Below are positions 18,184 through 28,465 of a stretch of DNA of 64,000 bases, in pieces (positions within the stretch are counted from its first letter, which is position 1; every line of letters begins with the position of its first letter). The notes under the pieces were generated by a model. That model did not search any database, was not told the origin of the DNA, and worked only from the letters and a program-made list of their open reading frames with translations. The DNA lies in assembly GCF_001730285.1 (NCBI RefSeq), contig NZ_MIJZ01000014.1:186001-250000 (forward strand). The letters run 5' to 3'. Origin of the DNA: Enterococcus ureasiticus (GTDB lineage: Bacteria; Bacillota; Bacilli; Lactobacillales; Enterococcaceae). The translations under genes and the position numbers were made by a program.

Positions 18184-19478
18184 TGCAATCCCTCCATTCC
18201 CCCAGCATGTCCACCTACTAATGATGCTCTTGAAATTGCTGTACCACCAGACGACACTGAACTTGCATGAACTAGAGAAACATAGCCAAAACGTTGACGG
18301 ATCTCATCAATCAGCTGATCTAATTTTAGTTCTTTCATCTGCTCATCCGGTTCATGAAACAAATCTAGCTGTACATAAGTATTATAATTCAGTTTGGAAT
18401 AGGTAATTCCAATATGTCGTACTTCTTCTCCATGCCAATGCTGTCTAAAAATCATTAGACAATAATCAATCAACATCTTGCTACTATTCGTTAGCGGCAC
18501 CTTCATTTGCCTTGAAAATCCTGATCCACCTGACTTACCAGCTCTTGAAAAACCGATGTATAGATGGACACATTCCGTCTGGCAATGAGCTTTTCTAAGT
18601 CTAGCTGCCACTTGTTCTGCCATTTCCCGAATCACAACTTCGATTTCGTCCTGTCTTAAATAATCCCGCATCAAAATTTGAGAATTATTATAAGAGCGTT
18701 CTTCTGGTATGTATTTTTCAGATAAACGGCTGCGGTCGATGCCATGTGCATGGGCATAAAGCTGTTCGCCGATAATCCCTAAATTTCGTTTCAAACTATT
18801 CAAATCCGCATGAGCCAAATCATAAACAGAACGAATCCCTAAATTGTTTAATCGTTTCGCTAATCGACGCCCGATTCCCCACATATCAGTCATCGGTTCA
18901 ATTGCCCAAACTTTTTCAGATACATCCTCATAATGCCATTCAGCTAAGCGTTCATTATTATGCTTGGCTTCAATATCCATCGCTAATTTTGCTAATAAGG
19001 GATTGTCCCCAATACCGACCGTAATCGCTAATCCTGTCTCTTTTTTGATTCTTTGCTGGATGATCTGTGCTAATTCTATCGGCGTTTGTCCAAATAATTT
19101 CCAGCTGGCTGTCACATCTAAAAATGATTCATCGATCGAATAGATATGTAAGTCTTCTTCTGCTACATATTCCTTATAGATATCGTTGATTTTCATGTTC
19201 TCCTTGATATATTCGTTCATTCGCGGCGGAACGATCACTAGCTCTGGGTGATTTGGTACATCATATTTGCGTGTTACATTAGTGATACCAAGAACTTCCT
19301 TTGCTTTTGGAGAAGAAGCTAGAACGAGACCGCCGCTATTTTCCGCATGGCTCATCACGACCAGCATTTTTTCAAGTGGATCAAAATCTCTAGCGACACA
19401 TTCGACTGAAGCGTAAAAAGATTTTACATCTATACAAAAAATAACTCTTCTGGGCTCTTTTTCATAATCAAAAAACAT
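18180..19478 (-). CDS. Y-family translesion DNA polymerase (ImpB/MucB/UvrX type)
   Basis: This error-prone polymerase bypasses DNA lesions. The 432-residue protein has palm motifs CIDVKSFYASVE (about residues 15-26) and YSIDESFLDVT, which carry the metal-binding acidic residues. GIGDNPLLAKLA and the helix-hairpin-helix MWGIGRRLAKRLNNLGIRSV follow, then a little-finger domain. It lacks an obvious C-terminal beta-clamp motif of the classical type, though YVQLDLF (about residue 365) resembles one. It is controlled by a LexA box inside its promoter and followed by the overlapping yolD-like gene. Confidence 0.95.
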   Translation of the reverse strand: MFFDYEKEPRRVIFCIDVKSFYASVECVARDFDPLEKMLVVMSHAENSGGLVLASSPKAKEVLGITNVTRKYDVPNHPELVIVPPRMNEYIKENMKINDIYKEYVAEEDLHIYSIDESFLDVTASWKLFGQTPIELAQIIQQRIKKETGLAITVGIGDNPLLAKLAMDIEAKHNNERLAEWHYEDVSEKVWAIEPMTDMWGIGRRLAKRLNNLGIRSVYDLAHADLNSLKRNLGIIGEQLYAHAHGIDRSRLSEKYIPEERSYNNSQILMRDYLRQDEIEVVIREMAEQVAARLRKAHCQTECVHLYIGFSRAGKSGGSGFSRQMKVPLTNSSKMLIDYCLMIFRQHWHGEEVRHIGITYSKLNYNTYVQLDLFHEPDEQMKELKLDQLIDEIRQRFGYVSLVHASSVSSGGTAISRASLVGGHAGGMEGLQ

Positions 19479-19510
19479 AGCGTTCCTCTCCTTGTTTTAT
19501 TTCATAACCA

Positions 19511-19539
19511 ATTATACGAACATACGTTCTTTTTGTAAA
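19511..19539 (-). promoter_or_regulatory. Polymerase promoter with embedded LexA box
   Basis: On the minus strand TTTACA (19539-19534), 17 nt, TATAAT (19516-19511). The spacer contains the LexA/SOS operator CGAACATACGTTCT (19517-19530 on the plus strand), a 13/14-type match to the Gram-positive CGAACATATGTTCG. This placement allows direct repression of the polymerase operon. Confidence 0.9.
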
Positions 19540-19672
19540 GGGGAACACCTTTTTAAATTTAGTTAGAAGAAAAAAATTTCGAATTATTGATTAAACTGCT
19601 ATCTTAAAATGTGAAAAAGCATTATAGTTATCTTATATGTAATAAAGTTAATAATTAAAAGGAGTGACATTT

Positions 19673-20719
19673 GTGTCGATTTATGAAAAATTTATTCAAA
19701 ACGAGCGTTTAAGACGTTTTTTTGTTTTAGCTGTAGTTATCTTCATTTTATTTTTAGCGAGAAGCATGATCACAATGATTTTATTAACATTCATTTTTAC
19801 GTTTTTGGCGCTTCATTTCGTGAAATTTGTTCAGCATTTTTTTAAAATCCCATCGCTCATACTCGTTTTAGCAACCTATTCTTTGATCGTTTTCTTGATC
19901 TATTTAGCTATTACAAAGTATGCACCCGTTCTTATTCACCAAACCGTTCAAATGTATAATTCAGTTGTTCATTTTTATCAAAACCCAGGAGACAATCATA
20001 ATCAGTTATTGATGATCATCGATGATTATCTGGAGAAATCTAATTTAATGTCTCAAATCCAAAATGGTGCTAGTACGATCTTGCGTTATATTCAAGATAT
20101 TGGTTCTATCGGACTTGCCTTTGTCCTTTCGTTCATCCTAAGTTTCTTTTTTATGATCGAGAAAAAACAAATGGCAGAATTTTCTAAGTTATTTTTAAAG
20201 AGCGATTTTGATTGGTTTTTTCAAGATATTTATTTCTTTGCCGATAAGTTTGTAAATACCTTTGGCGTCGTAATGGAAGCTCAATTTTTTATTGCTGTTG
20301 TCAACACGAGTATCACAACGATTTGTTTGGCTTTGATCGGCTTTCATCAATTACCAAGTTTAGCGATCATGGTTTTTATTTTGAGTTTGATTCCCGTTGC
20401 TGGTGTGATCATCTCTTGCATTCCATTAAGTTTTATCGCTTATTCAGAGGGTGGAATCAATGATGTCATTTACATTTTAGTTGTGATCATCGTGGTTCAT
20501 TTATTTGAATCTTACGTATTGAACCCTAAATTTATGTCTAGCAAAACAGATTTACCGATTTTTTATACGTTCGTTATTTTACTGATCAGTGAACGATTAT
20601 TTGGAGTGTGGGGACTGATTGTCGGTATCCCGATTTTTACTTTCTTTTTAGATATTTTAAAGGTCAAACCTATTCATTCTGTTACTGAAAAAATCCCTAA
20701 CGATACGGAAAAGCTCTAA
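19673..20719 (+). CDS. AI-2E transporter family (PerM/YdbI-like) permease
   Basis: The 348-residue protein has about seven to eight hydrophobic segments, with the family's paired N-terminal helices (residues 15-75), a soluble middle part and the C-terminal LIPVAGVIISCIP, HLFESYVLNPKFMSSKTDLP and GVWGLIVGIPIF. Family members include an AI-2 exporter and Na+/H+ antiporters, so the substrate cannot be assigned. A GTG at 19673 sits 8 nt after AAAGGAG; the GTG at 19664 overlaps that site. Confidence 0.88.
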   Translation: MSIYEKFIQNERLRRFFVLAVVIFILFLARSMITMILLTFIFTFLALHFVKFVQHFFKIPSLILVLATYSLIVFLIYLAITKYAPVLIHQTVQMYNSVVHFYQNPGDNHNQLLMIIDDYLEKSNLMSQIQNGASTILRYIQDIGSIGLAFVLSFILSFFFMIEKKQMAEFSKLFLKSDFDWFFQDIYFFADKFVNTFGVVMEAQFFIAVVNTSITTICLALIGFHQLPSLAIMVFILSLIPVAGVIISCIPLSFIAYSEGGINDVIYILVVIIVVHLFESYVLNPKFMSSKTDLPIFYTFVILLISERLFGVWGLIVGIPIFTFFLDILKVKPIHSVTEKIPNDTEKL

Positions 20720-20728
20720 TAAAAAAAA

Positions 20729-20770
20729 GAAAGTGAACGTTTGGATTTACTCCAAGCATTCACTTTCCTT
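20729..20770 (+). terminator. Terminator after the permease
   Basis: GAAAGTGAACGTTTGGA pairs with TCCAAGCATTCACTTTC across a 5-nt loop (17 bp including G-U pairs), followed by a T-rich stretch. The remaining 20771-21000 shows no recognisable gene or signal. Confidence 0.8.
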
Positions 20771-21000
20771 GTGGTTTTGGCAGTTTTTGTATTTGGAAAA
20801 TCAGTCAGGCAGCAAAGACTAATTGATTTCGGACCAAATAACTATCTCTTAACAGCTACCTGATCGATACCCCAATACACGGCCATATATAAGGAAAATC
20901 CATTTTCCTTTGCTCCTTTTGAAGCTAAAAACTAGCTCTTCTTTAATCCAAGAAAAAACTAGCTGAACCACCGTTTACAACCCTTTTTTCATTAAACTCT

Positions 21001-21516
21001 TTACTGTAAGACAAACTCTTTCGTCAATTTCACTTTATCACTGAATAGTTTCGTTGCCTCAACAGATACTGGCGTTGACATATCTGCCAATTTGTAAGGC
21101 ACTTTTAAATTCAAAGTAGCATTTGGCTGAATTTCAGTCATTGAATCTACATAGCCTTCTTCGCCCATTATCGCTGAATCTAAAGCAATCCCATTTTGAA
21201 AGGCTTTTGTTGAAATCGATGTTAAAAACATCGCATTTTTGTCGCTGTTGTTCGTAAATTCATAATCGATCACAGCTACATCTTCTCCTTTGTAGTCTTT
21301 GGCAAAGGTCAACTCCTTGATCACAACATGATAATCACCTAAATCACCAGCATCGGTCGCAGTTGGTTCTGCTTCTGATTCTTGACTCTTTACAACCGTC
21401 CCTGTCGTTGGCTCTTTTTTGTTTTTTTCTTCTTTAGAATCAGACCCCATATTTACTAGAACACCGCCTACTACTAAAACACCGATCACAATCAAAACAA
21501 TTTTTTTCACGTTCAT
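21001..21516 (-). CDS. Exported DUF5067-type protein
   Basis: The 171-residue protein has an N-terminal hydrophobic segment (residues 5-23) acting as signal or anchor; there is no lipobox cysteine. A lysine/glutamate/threonine-rich linker (24-55) leads to one extracellular beta-sandwich domain with KDYKGEDVAVIDYEFTNNS, the pattern of DUF5067/DUF4352 proteins. Function unknown. It lies downstream of, and in the same direction as, the Ser/Thr kinase but is separated from it by a strong terminator. Confidence 0.75.
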   Translation of the reverse strand: MNVKKIVLIVIGVLVVGGVLVNMGSDSKEEKNKKEPTTGTVVKSQESEAEPTATDAGDLGDYHVVIKELTFAKDYKGEDVAVIDYEFTNNSDKNAMFLTSISTKAFQNGIALDSAIMGEEGYVDSMTEIQPNATLNLKVPYKLADMSTPVSVEATKLFSDKVKLTKEFVLQ

Positions 21517-21610
21517 TTTTTTGTCTCCTTTGTTATTTAGTCCGTTGGTACACCTTGATATTACTCAATAAACAAAGAATAATCTTATGCATTTTGCATA
21601 GTCTGATAAC

Positions 21611-21667
21611 AAAAAAGCTTATTCTGTTATACGAAGCGTAGCGATTCGTGACAGAATAAGCTTTTTT
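21611..21667 (-). terminator. Terminator after the Ser/Thr kinase
   Basis: AAAAAAGCTTATTCTGT...ACAGAATAAGCTTTTTT, a 17-bp stem with T-run on both strands, starts 2 nt beyond the kinase stop. It insulates the DUF5067 gene from it. Confidence 0.9.
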
Positions 21668-21668
21668 A

Positions 21669-22895
21669 TTAGTTGAAACGTCTGTATATAAACGAATTCA
21701 GCTCTAAACCACCTTTTGTGATCAAAAGCCAAAATAAAAACAATAGTCCATAACCAATAGAACGGTAAATTTTATTTTCAGAAGAGAGCAAAGGTAATTT
21801 TCTTTGATAATCTAAAAAATTAGTAAATAAAACAACTGGTAAACCAAAAATCAAAAGATAGTCAACAAACTCTCTGATTTTCAAACTTTCTGTTGGCTGA
21901 TCCACTATATTTGCTGTTATCCCGACAAAGAAAATGGAATACCAAACCAGTGCAGCAGCTCGCTTCCACAATGTTTCCGTTCGAAAACCTGGGACATACT
22001 TTCTGAAGAAACTCACAACCACTTCTATCAAACGACTACCTAGAATAACAAACTGCCTCACATATTTGTTTGTGTCCCATATAGTTGTAATAGGTCTAGT
22101 ATCTGCATACGTTCTGATTGGTCTTTTTTCCAAATTCGCAGCATGAGCCTTCGCTTGTTTAATGGCAGCTATTTGCTTCGATTTTTGCTGTCTAAGTGCC
22201 AGATGCATTTCCAAAGCCGTTTGGTAACGTTCGCCCGGCTCTAATTTTGTTGCCTTTCGAATGATCCCTCTTAATACACGATCTTCCGTCAAACGTTTTT
22301 TGGGATACTCTTTTACCGAGCAAATATTCATCACAATCCCTAGTGAATACAGGTCACTCCGCTCATCTGATTCCGCAAATCCAAACTGTTCTGGTGAAGC
22401 GAATCCCATTGTTCCTAACTGAACAGTATCACTTTCTTTCTCCCCATCAACAGCCCGAACTGCATCAAAATCAATCAGCTTGACCGTCCCCTCATTCGTC
22501 ATCATAATATTTCCAGGTTTTACATCTCGATGCACTAAGCCTTTCTTGTGCAAGGCACCTAATGCCTCTAAAACAGACATTGCTATCGTTAAAATTTGTT
22601 CTGTTTCTAAAATTCCAGATGACTGAATCACTTCCGTCAATGTTTTGCCTTGAATAAATTCTTCGTACAGCCACAGTTTTCCGTCTTGAACAACAAGCTC
22701 TTGAATTTTAGGTAAATGGGCCTGTTTGATATTTCGAAGTGCGGCTAAATGCTCTTCTAAATATAATGGGTAGCATTTTTTTACAAAAAATTCTTTGGTA
22801 TCCATTTTTCGAACAAGAATTGGTCCATTTGTTTTATCCGTTAGAGGTTTGATTTCTTTATAAAAAAATGCTGTCTCATTATTGATCTTTTCCAT
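21669..22895 (-). CDS. Eukaryotic-type Ser/Thr protein kinase with C-terminal membrane helices
   Basis: The 408-residue protein has an N-terminal kinase domain (about 10-235) with the catalytic loop HRDVKPGNIM (122-131), a DFD in place of DFG (142-144), the activation segment LGTMGFASPEQFG and SDLYSLGIVM. The glycine-rich loop is poorly conserved (TNGPILVRK); FVKK near residue 38 is the likely ATP lysine. A basic linker leads to three hydrophobic helices (about 310-330, 345-362, 380-398). There are no PASTA domains, so it is not the IreK/PrkC orthologue. It is divergent from an HTH gene 125 bp away. Substrate unknown. Confidence 0.9.
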   Translation of the reverse strand: MEKINNETAFFYKEIKPLTDKTNGPILVRKMDTKEFFVKKCYPLYLEEHLAALRNIKQAHLPKIQELVVQDGKLWLYEEFIQGKTLTEVIQSSGILETEQILTIAMSVLEALGALHKKGLVHRDVKPGNIMMTNEGTVKLIDFDAVRAVDGEKESDTVQLGTMGFASPEQFGFAESDERSDLYSLGIVMNICSVKEYPKKRLTEDRVLRGIIRKATKLEPGERYQTALEMHLALRQQKSKQIAAIKQAKAHAANLEKRPIRTYADTRPITTIWDTNKYVRQFVILGSRLIEVVVSFFRKYVPGFRTETLWKRAAALVWYSIFFVGITANIVDQPTESLKIREFVDYLLIFGLPVVLFTNFLDYQRKLPLLSSENKIYRSIGYGLLFLFWLLITKGGLELNSFIYRRFN

Positions 22896-23020
22896 GATTA
22901 CACTCCATTGATTTGATTTACTTTTTAATTATAGCAAAGAAATAGTTGTAATAGGATCTATCTTTGTTAAAATCGATGTATAATGGATACAATATAATTT
23001 AGATTCACTAATAGGGGATA

Positions 23021-23455
23021 ATGAACATGCACGAGAAAGATACAGACAAACTAGTACACTCACTAAAACAAGCCGAAGATTTTCAAACAATTTTTTCTGA
23101 GACTCGTCAATATGTCATTGACCAAACACTGAAAAACTATTTAGCTTATTGGTTGAGTGATAAACAGCTCTCTAAAAGCGCTGTGTTAAAAAAAGCTGGT
23201 ATTGCAGAAGCGACTGGCTATCAATACTTTGATGGTAAACGAAATCCTTCCAGAGAAAAAGTCATTGCCTTGACGATTGGCTTAGAACTAACCTTGGAAG
23301 AAACCAATGAACTAATGAAAAAAACAGGCTATGCTCAACTTTATCCGAAACATCCTTGGGACGCCGTAGTTATTTATGGCATCTCACATGGATTGCCTAT
23401 TCCAGAAATCGATGATTATTTGTATAACGAAAATCTTAAAACATTTGGTGAATAA
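23021..23455 (+). CDS. Small HTH protein divergent from the Ser/Thr kinase
   Basis: The 144-residue protein has a lambda-repressor-like helix-turn-helix (about residues 50-100: LSKSAVLKKAGIAEATGYQY then GKRNPSREKVIALTIGLELT). The C-terminal tail is short and hydrophilic. There is no membrane segment. ATG 23021 and ATG 23027 are both possible; the second has better spacing from GGGG. The head-to-head arrangement suggests it regulates the kinase, is phosphorylated by it, or both (inference). Confidence 0.8.
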   Translation: MNMHEKDTDKLVHSLKQAEDFQTIFSETRQYVIDQTLKNYLAYWLSDKQLSKSAVLKKAGIAEATGYQYFDGKRNPSREKVIALTIGLELTLEETNELMKKTGYAQLYPKHPWDAVVIYGISHGLPIPEIDDYLYNENLKTFGE

Positions 23456-23472
23456 CCGAATGTTATGCTCAT

Positions 23473-23513
23473 AAAAAAAACAACCTATTCTAAAATAAAG
23501 AATAGTGTTGTTT
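23473..23513. terminator. Terminator between HTH gene and nhaC
   Basis: AACAACCTATTCT...AGAATAGTGTTGTT forms a stem with one bulge between two convergent stops; A and T runs flank it on both sides. Confidence 0.7.
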
Positions 23514-23524
23514 ATTTTATTTTA

Positions 23525-24895
23525 TTATTTTTTAGCTTCTTTTTTACCAATAATCGTGACTAAAAATGACAATAACGGTAAAATATAGCAAAATACTGCA
23601 TACGGCAAATAATTTACTGTTGCAATCCCTAACGTTGCCGAAATAAAGACACCGCTCACTCCCCAAGGAATCAGAGGATTCACGACTGAACCTGCATCAT
23701 TCAATCCTCTAGACAACAAGGTCAATGGAACATTTTTTTCTTTAAATTTATTGATAAATGATTTTCCTGGTAAAATGATCGACAGATACTGTTCGCCAAT
23801 CAGCACATTGATACCTATCGAACTCATCATCGTAATAAAAATCAGCTTTTGACGAGAATTGATCACTGTTTCAAACCGATGAAGCAAACATTCAATAATT
23901 TCCATTTTTACTAATAGTCCACCCAAAGCCAATGCTAAAATAATCAACGATACCGACCACATCATGCTTTGAATTCCACCTCTGGAAAGCAGTTCATCCA
24001 CTTGTGGGTTACCAGTCTGAGAAACAAAACCATTTTGGATCATATCGGCTGTATCCACAAATGAAAAATGGGTATTCATCACGAACATCAAAACCAATGA
24101 TGTACAAATACTCAACAGCAATGTGGGAATTGCAGGAATCTTCTTCCAGGCACAAACGAATAAAATCGCCAATGGAATCAGCTCAACAAAAGATATCGTA
24201 AAATGGTCACTTAGCGTATTCACAATGTCGTGTACACTTGTACTGTCCAAAGCGCCATCATAGTGCAATCCCATGACTAAAAAATAACCGAATGAAAGCA
24301 CAGCTGCTGGAATCGCAGTTTTATATGTATTTTTCAAATGTTCAAATAAATCGACTTCTGAAATTGCCGCAGCTAAGTTCACTGTATCTGAAAGTGGCGA
24401 AATCGAATTTCCCAAAAATGCACCTGACACAATTGCACCTGTTGTTAATGCTGGATCAACCCCAATCAAGCTACCCATTCCTAAAAAGGCAATCCCGATC
24501 GTTGAAATCGTGGTAAAAGAGCTACCAACCGCTCCCCCTACAATACCGCAAACAATAAAAACAGTCGGAATAAAATATTTCACAGACAAAAAAGAAAAAC
24601 CTAAAACCATGATCGTCGGAATCGTTCCCGCCGCAATCCAAACACTGATCAAAGCACCAATCAAAATGAAAATCAACATCGGGATAATACCAGAAGAAAC
24701 CCCATCGATCAATGCATCATGAATAAAATCCCAAGAAAATTTCTTATATACCGCAAATAAAAGCAAATAACCAATCGCAATCAAAATAGCAACATGAGCA
24801 GGAATACCGAAACCAATAATACTGGTACCAATCATCAACAGTAATGTTATTAATAAGAAAACTGCTTCGTTAAAATTCACTTGATATGTTTTCAT
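23525..24895 (-). CDS. nhaC: NhaC-family Na+/H+ antiporter of the tyramine locus
   Basis: The 456-residue membrane protein has about 11-12 hydrophobic segments. NhaC motifs include GGAVGSSFTTISTIGIAFLG, GAFLGNSISPLSDTVNLAA and GEQYLSIILPG. An nhaC gene at the end of the tyrosine decarboxylase cluster is known from enterococci, where it is thought to help pH and ion homeostasis. It lies 140 nt after tdcA, with a strong hairpin between. Confidence 0.93.
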   Translation of the reverse strand: MKTYQVNFNEAVFLLITLLLMIGTSIIGFGIPAHVAILIAIGYLLLFAVYKKFSWDFIHDALIDGVSSGIIPMLIFILIGALISVWIAAGTIPTIMVLGFSFLSVKYFIPTVFIVCGIVGGAVGSSFTTISTIGIAFLGMGSLIGVDPALTTGAIVSGAFLGNSISPLSDTVNLAAAISEVDLFEHLKNTYKTAIPAAVLSFGYFLVMGLHYDGALDSTSVHDIVNTLSDHFTISFVELIPLAILFVCAWKKIPAIPTLLLSICTSLVLMFVMNTHFSFVDTADMIQNGFVSQTGNPQVDELLSRGGIQSMMWSVSLIILALALGGLLVKMEIIECLLHRFETVINSRQKLIFITMMSSIGINVLIGEQYLSIILPGKSFINKFKEKNVPLTLLSRGLNDAGSVVNPLIPWGVSGVFISATLGIATVNYLPYAVFCYILPLLSFLVTIIGKKEAKK

Positions 24896-24981
24896 ACATT
24901 GTTCCCCACATTTTTTTAGAAAGTCGATGAATACTCTTATTCATTTTCTCTCATTATTTTTTATAGAAAAGCTGCAGCTAT

Positions 24982-25006
24982 GGCAAAGCTGATTTAGCGC
25001 TTTGCC
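24982..25006 (-). promoter_or_regulatory. Hairpin between tdcA and nhaC
   Basis: GGCAAAGC/GCTTTGCC, a perfect 8-bp stem with a 9-nt loop, lies in the 140-nt gap and is followed (minus strand) by the palindrome AGCTGCAGCT and TTTT. It may reduce readthrough into nhaC or protect the tdcA 3' end. Confidence 0.5.
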
Positions 25007-25035
25007 ACACCCACAGTATTTCAACTTACAATCAT

Positions 25036-26889
25036 TTATTCAGCGTAAATTGCTTCTAATTTTTCTTGGATTGCTTGTTTAATTTTTTTAGCGTATTCAT
25101 CAAAAACTTCTTTATCATTCATATACGGAGACATACCTGCAGCACGTAAAATCGTTACTTTATCTGCACGTTCCCATTCAGCGCGGGAGAACCCTAAGCT
25201 GTTTACAAATTCAAATGGGCTGTGACCATATTCTTCGATGGCAAAATCAGTATGTGAAGTAATGAATTCATTGTTATATAATCCACCTTTTGCATAAGAT
25301 GCATAGTCGTAGAAATCATGGTTTAATTTATTCATTTTCACAAGATCTGTATTGCCTTTTTCATTAAATACATAATCAACCATATTAAAATCAGGTTTTG
25401 TTAACGCATGGATTTCAATCGTTTTATCGCCAACTTTAAATTCCAAACCATCGATAAAGTGATAGAAATGATAAGCCCCTTCAATACTTGCACCCATTAA
25501 TTTACCGTAACCTGTTACGTTAAGTGGTAATACTTTGTGAGCCGTCCAAACAGCGGCAGCCGTTGCACCAGCTTTAGATCCTTCAAGAATGTAAGCTCCT
25601 AATAAGGCTGGAATATCTGCCCCTTTTTCAAATACATACGTTGCAAAGTAAGAAATCACGTCACGCATACGGATATCTTTGATGACAACACCACCAGCAG
25701 AATATGGAATGTAGCCCATTTTATGTGGATCGATTGTTACAGATTCAGCTTGTTCGATTGCTTTGAATGATTCATAAACTTCTCTTGTCAACCAATCATT
25801 TTTTTCTTGGAAGATATTATGTTTGGCATAGGTTTCTTCAATTTTATCCCATTCGATAAATTGATCATTTTCATCTAAGAAAATTGACCGTCCATAACCG
25901 CCGTAAGCTGCATCGACATGTACATAGAAGTAGATGCCTTCTTTTGCTAATTTATCACGTAAAGCGATGATTTGATCGATACGATCGACTTGACCTTCTT
26001 CTGTCGAACCAACCACACCAACAACTCCAAGAGTCGGAATACCTTGTGCTGCTAAATCACGAATTTGCGCTTCTAATTTATCAATATCCATACGGTATTC
26101 ACTATTTACTTCACCAGCGATCACTTGGTCTAAACCAATCCCGATAATGTCAGCCGCTTTTAACCATGAATAATGTTTTGTTTGTGGCACGATCCATTTA
26201 CCTAATTTATCTAAGTTTTTACCACTACGAGCTGATTGCGCTTTGATCTCGTCAAAGTTATCTTGCACTTGATCCAAAATATCTAAAACTTCTGTTGTAG
26301 ACATGTTCAACAATTCCCAGTCCGTTTTACCTGCAACCATTTCTGGCACAACAGCTTGAATAGCAAACGGTAATGATTTCATATTGCGGGCATACCATAA
26401 ACCTTCTAAGTTAGCAATCGAACCATCAGCTGCGATGTGACCCCAACCATCTTCATACCCCATCAATGTAGCAAATTCCATTCCAACTTCTTCTTCCATT
26501 TGTGAAGTTGCTGGTGATGACTCATAAGCCACGTTATTGCCGTTCCAAAGCATTGCAGTTGTATAGGCAATAATTGATGGCATTAATGTTTCGGCGTTCA
26601 TATGACCCCAAAAACGGCCTGCTGAGTGCCAAGGAAGTGATTCAGTGCGTAAACGTGAAGATAAAACATTGAAAACACTTCTCATATTGTCCGCTGTTTC
26701 TTGGAAACTTTTAGAACTTCTATCTTGTGGTGAAATCACTGGTAAATCTTGCGGCATGTAATTTTGTCTCCAGCCAACGTGCTCATCGATCATTTTGTTT
26801 AACAGTTCTTTGAATAAATCAACGTTTTCACCTTTATCACCTATAAATAATGCTTTTAAATTTGTATCGTCAGTATTGAAATTTTTCAT
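25036..26889 (-). CDS. tdcA: Tyrosine decarboxylase
   Basis: This PLP enzyme converts tyrosine to tyramine and consumes a proton, which counters acid stress and, through exchange, generates proton-motive force. The 617-residue protein is close to the E. faecalis enzyme throughout. Visible regions are [20 protein letters not shown], the PLP-aspartate HVDAAYGG, and the Schiff-base lysine in [16 protein letters not shown]. The start at 26889 follows TTGGAGG by a normal distance; an upstream ATG at 26913 precedes the site. Substrate choice between tyrosine and phenylalanine cannot be settled by eye. Confidence 0.93.
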   Translation of the reverse strand: MKNFNTDDTNLKALFIGDKGENVDLFKELLNKMIDEHVGWRQNYMPQDLPVISPQDRSSKSFQETADNMRSVFNVLSSRLRTESLPWHSAGRFWGHMNAETLMPSIIAYTTAMLWNGNNVAYESSPATSQMEEEVGMEFATLMGYEDGWGHIAADGSIANLEGLWYARNMKSLPFAIQAVVPEMVAGKTDWELLNMSTTEVLDILDQVQDNFDEIKAQSARSGKNLDKLGKWIVPQTKHYSWLKAADIIGIGLDQVIAGEVNSEYRMDIDKLEAQIRDLAAQGIPTLGVVGVVGSTEEGQVDRIDQIIALRDKLAKEGIYFYVHVDAAYGGYGRSIFLDENDQFIEWDKIEETYAKHNIFQEKNDWLTREVYESFKAIEQAESVTIDPHKMGYIPYSAGGVVIKDIRMRDVISYFATYVFEKGADIPALLGAYILEGSKAGATAAAVWTAHKVLPLNVTGYGKLMGASIEGAYHFYHFIDGLEFKVGDKTIEIHALTKPDFNMVDYVFNEKGNTDLVKMNKLNHDFYDYASYAKGGLYNNEFITSHTDFAIEEYGHSPFEFVNSLGFSRAEWERADKVTILRAAGMSPYMNDKEVFDEYAKKIKQAIQEKLEAIYAE

Positions 26890-26953
26890 GATATTTTCCT
26901 CCAATAGTTTCATAATTGATCATGCTGAAAACTCTATTTTTTATCGTTATTTC

Positions 26954-28360
26954 TTATTTATCTGTTTTCTTCCATTCTGGTTTCTTTTTCTTATAAATGA
27001 TCAATGCAATACCGATCATAATAACAGTTGCTGCCACTTGGAAAATAATATATGCTACATGTCCACTTTGCGGAACAGAAGTTGGTGGAATCAAGCTGAC
27101 TAGAATTGTAACAACCACACTAACGATCGCTAAAACAGAGACAAACCACATCAAGCCATTGCCTTTACTTCCTAATCTAAATGGACGTTTCACATTCGGC
27201 ATACTGTAACGCAACTTAATCGCTGAAAGTGAAATCAATAGATACACTACACAATAAAGAATCGTCGTTGTAATCGTGATGATCAAAAATGCTGCACTGA
27301 TATCTGGCACAACAACATATAGGAATGAAACAAGTGAAATAACAATCGCTTGGATCATAACAAAAACAATTGGAATTCCTTTTGCGTTACGTTTTTGGAA
27401 GAATGGTGGTAAGTTCCCTTCTTCTGCTACTTTGATCATTGATTTACTTGGTCCTAAAACCCAAGCACTCAATTGAACTAAGACACCGATTAAAATCATC
27501 AAGGAAATAATATTATTGAAAATTGCTGGAATTCCTAAATCTTGTGTCATGATCACAAATGGTTGTGTGATATTAGCTAGTTCCATTTTTCCAGCTGGTA
27601 CACTATCTGCCACACTTAAACCAGCTACTAAGTTGAATACAACTAATAGTAAAACAGAAGCAATCACAGCAATTGGATAATTACGTTTTGGGTTATCGAT
27701 ATTGTTTGCATGAACAGATGAAATTTCTACTCCAGCAAAAATGAAGATAATTCCTGTTAATGTCGGTAAGCTACCTAAATCACTAAAATCAGGTAATAAC
27801 TTGCTCGCTTCAAAATGACCTAAATAACTATCTTGGTTGATTCCATGTTTTGCCATGTACATCATTCCTAAAATAACTAATGCCACAAAAGGAATATAAA
27901 CACCGATCACAGCGCCCCAGTCACCTGCAATTTTTACCATGTCAAATTTCAAATTCAGCAATGTAATGCCCCAATAAGAAACCAATATCATGATAAAAAT
28001 GAATAAATTATTGTGTCCTAAATCTGGACGGTCAATGACATACCCTAATAACACTCCGACAGTTGAAGCAACCATCACCATTCCGAAAAACATTTGTACC
28101 CATAATAACCATGAAGTAACAAAACCCCATTTTTCTCCAAAAGCATTACGTACCCAAACTTGAGGGCCGCCTTCTTCTGGCCAGCCAGTTGATAACTCAG
28201 CTGAAATCAAAGCAATTGGTAAAGCAAAGCAGCATGCTGCGATTAACATATAAAAGATTTGTGCCCATCCTGTTGATGCTAATGTTGGAACACTACGAAC
28301 CGTTCCAAAAAAGGCCATGGTAATTCCAATTAATCCAAATAATGATAATTTCTTATTCAT
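26954..28360 (-). CDS. tyrP: Tyrosine/tyramine antiporter (APC superfamily)
   Basis: TyrP exchanges external tyrosine for internal tyramine across the membrane. The 468-residue protein has about 12 hydrophobic helices. The N-terminal FGLIGITMAFFGTVRSVPTL and STGWPEEGGPQVWVRNAFG are typical of the glutamate:GABA-antiporter family to which TyrP belongs; the FAGVEISSVHANNIDNPKRN loop follows mid-protein. AGGAGG precedes ATG 28360. Here it is the first gene of the decarboxylase operon, ahead of tdcA; in E. faecalis tdcA comes first. Confidence 0.9.
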   Translation of the reverse strand: MNKKLSLFGLIGITMAFFGTVRSVPTLASTGWAQIFYMLIAACCFALPIALISAELSTGWPEEGGPQVWVRNAFGEKWGFVTSWLLWVQMFFGMVMVASTVGVLLGYVIDRPDLGHNNLFIFIMILVSYWGITLLNLKFDMVKIAGDWGAVIGVYIPFVALVILGMMYMAKHGINQDSYLGHFEASKLLPDFSDLGSLPTLTGIIFIFAGVEISSVHANNIDNPKRNYPIAVIASVLLLVVFNLVAGLSVADSVPAGKMELANITQPFVIMTQDLGIPAIFNNIISLMILIGVLVQLSAWVLGPSKSMIKVAEEGNLPPFFQKRNAKGIPIVFVMIQAIVISLVSFLYVVVPDISAAFLIITITTTILYCVVYLLISLSAIKLRYSMPNVKRPFRLGSKGNGLMWFVSVLAIVSVVVTILVSLIPPTSVPQSGHVAYIIFQVAATVIMIGIALIIYKKKKPEWKKTDK

Positions 28361-28465
28361 GTTTCTATTTGACCTCCTGATTAAATTTATTTTTTGTTTC
28401 CCACATGTGAAATCACTCCCAAAGTATAGGTAGCTTTAAGCCTCAAGTCAAAAAGAGCAGAATTA

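Noticed and set aside
21630-21655. Additional copy of the dispersed element (AAGCGTAGCG) near the kinase terminator
   Set aside because: Only about 10 bp match, inside the loop of an ordinary terminator.
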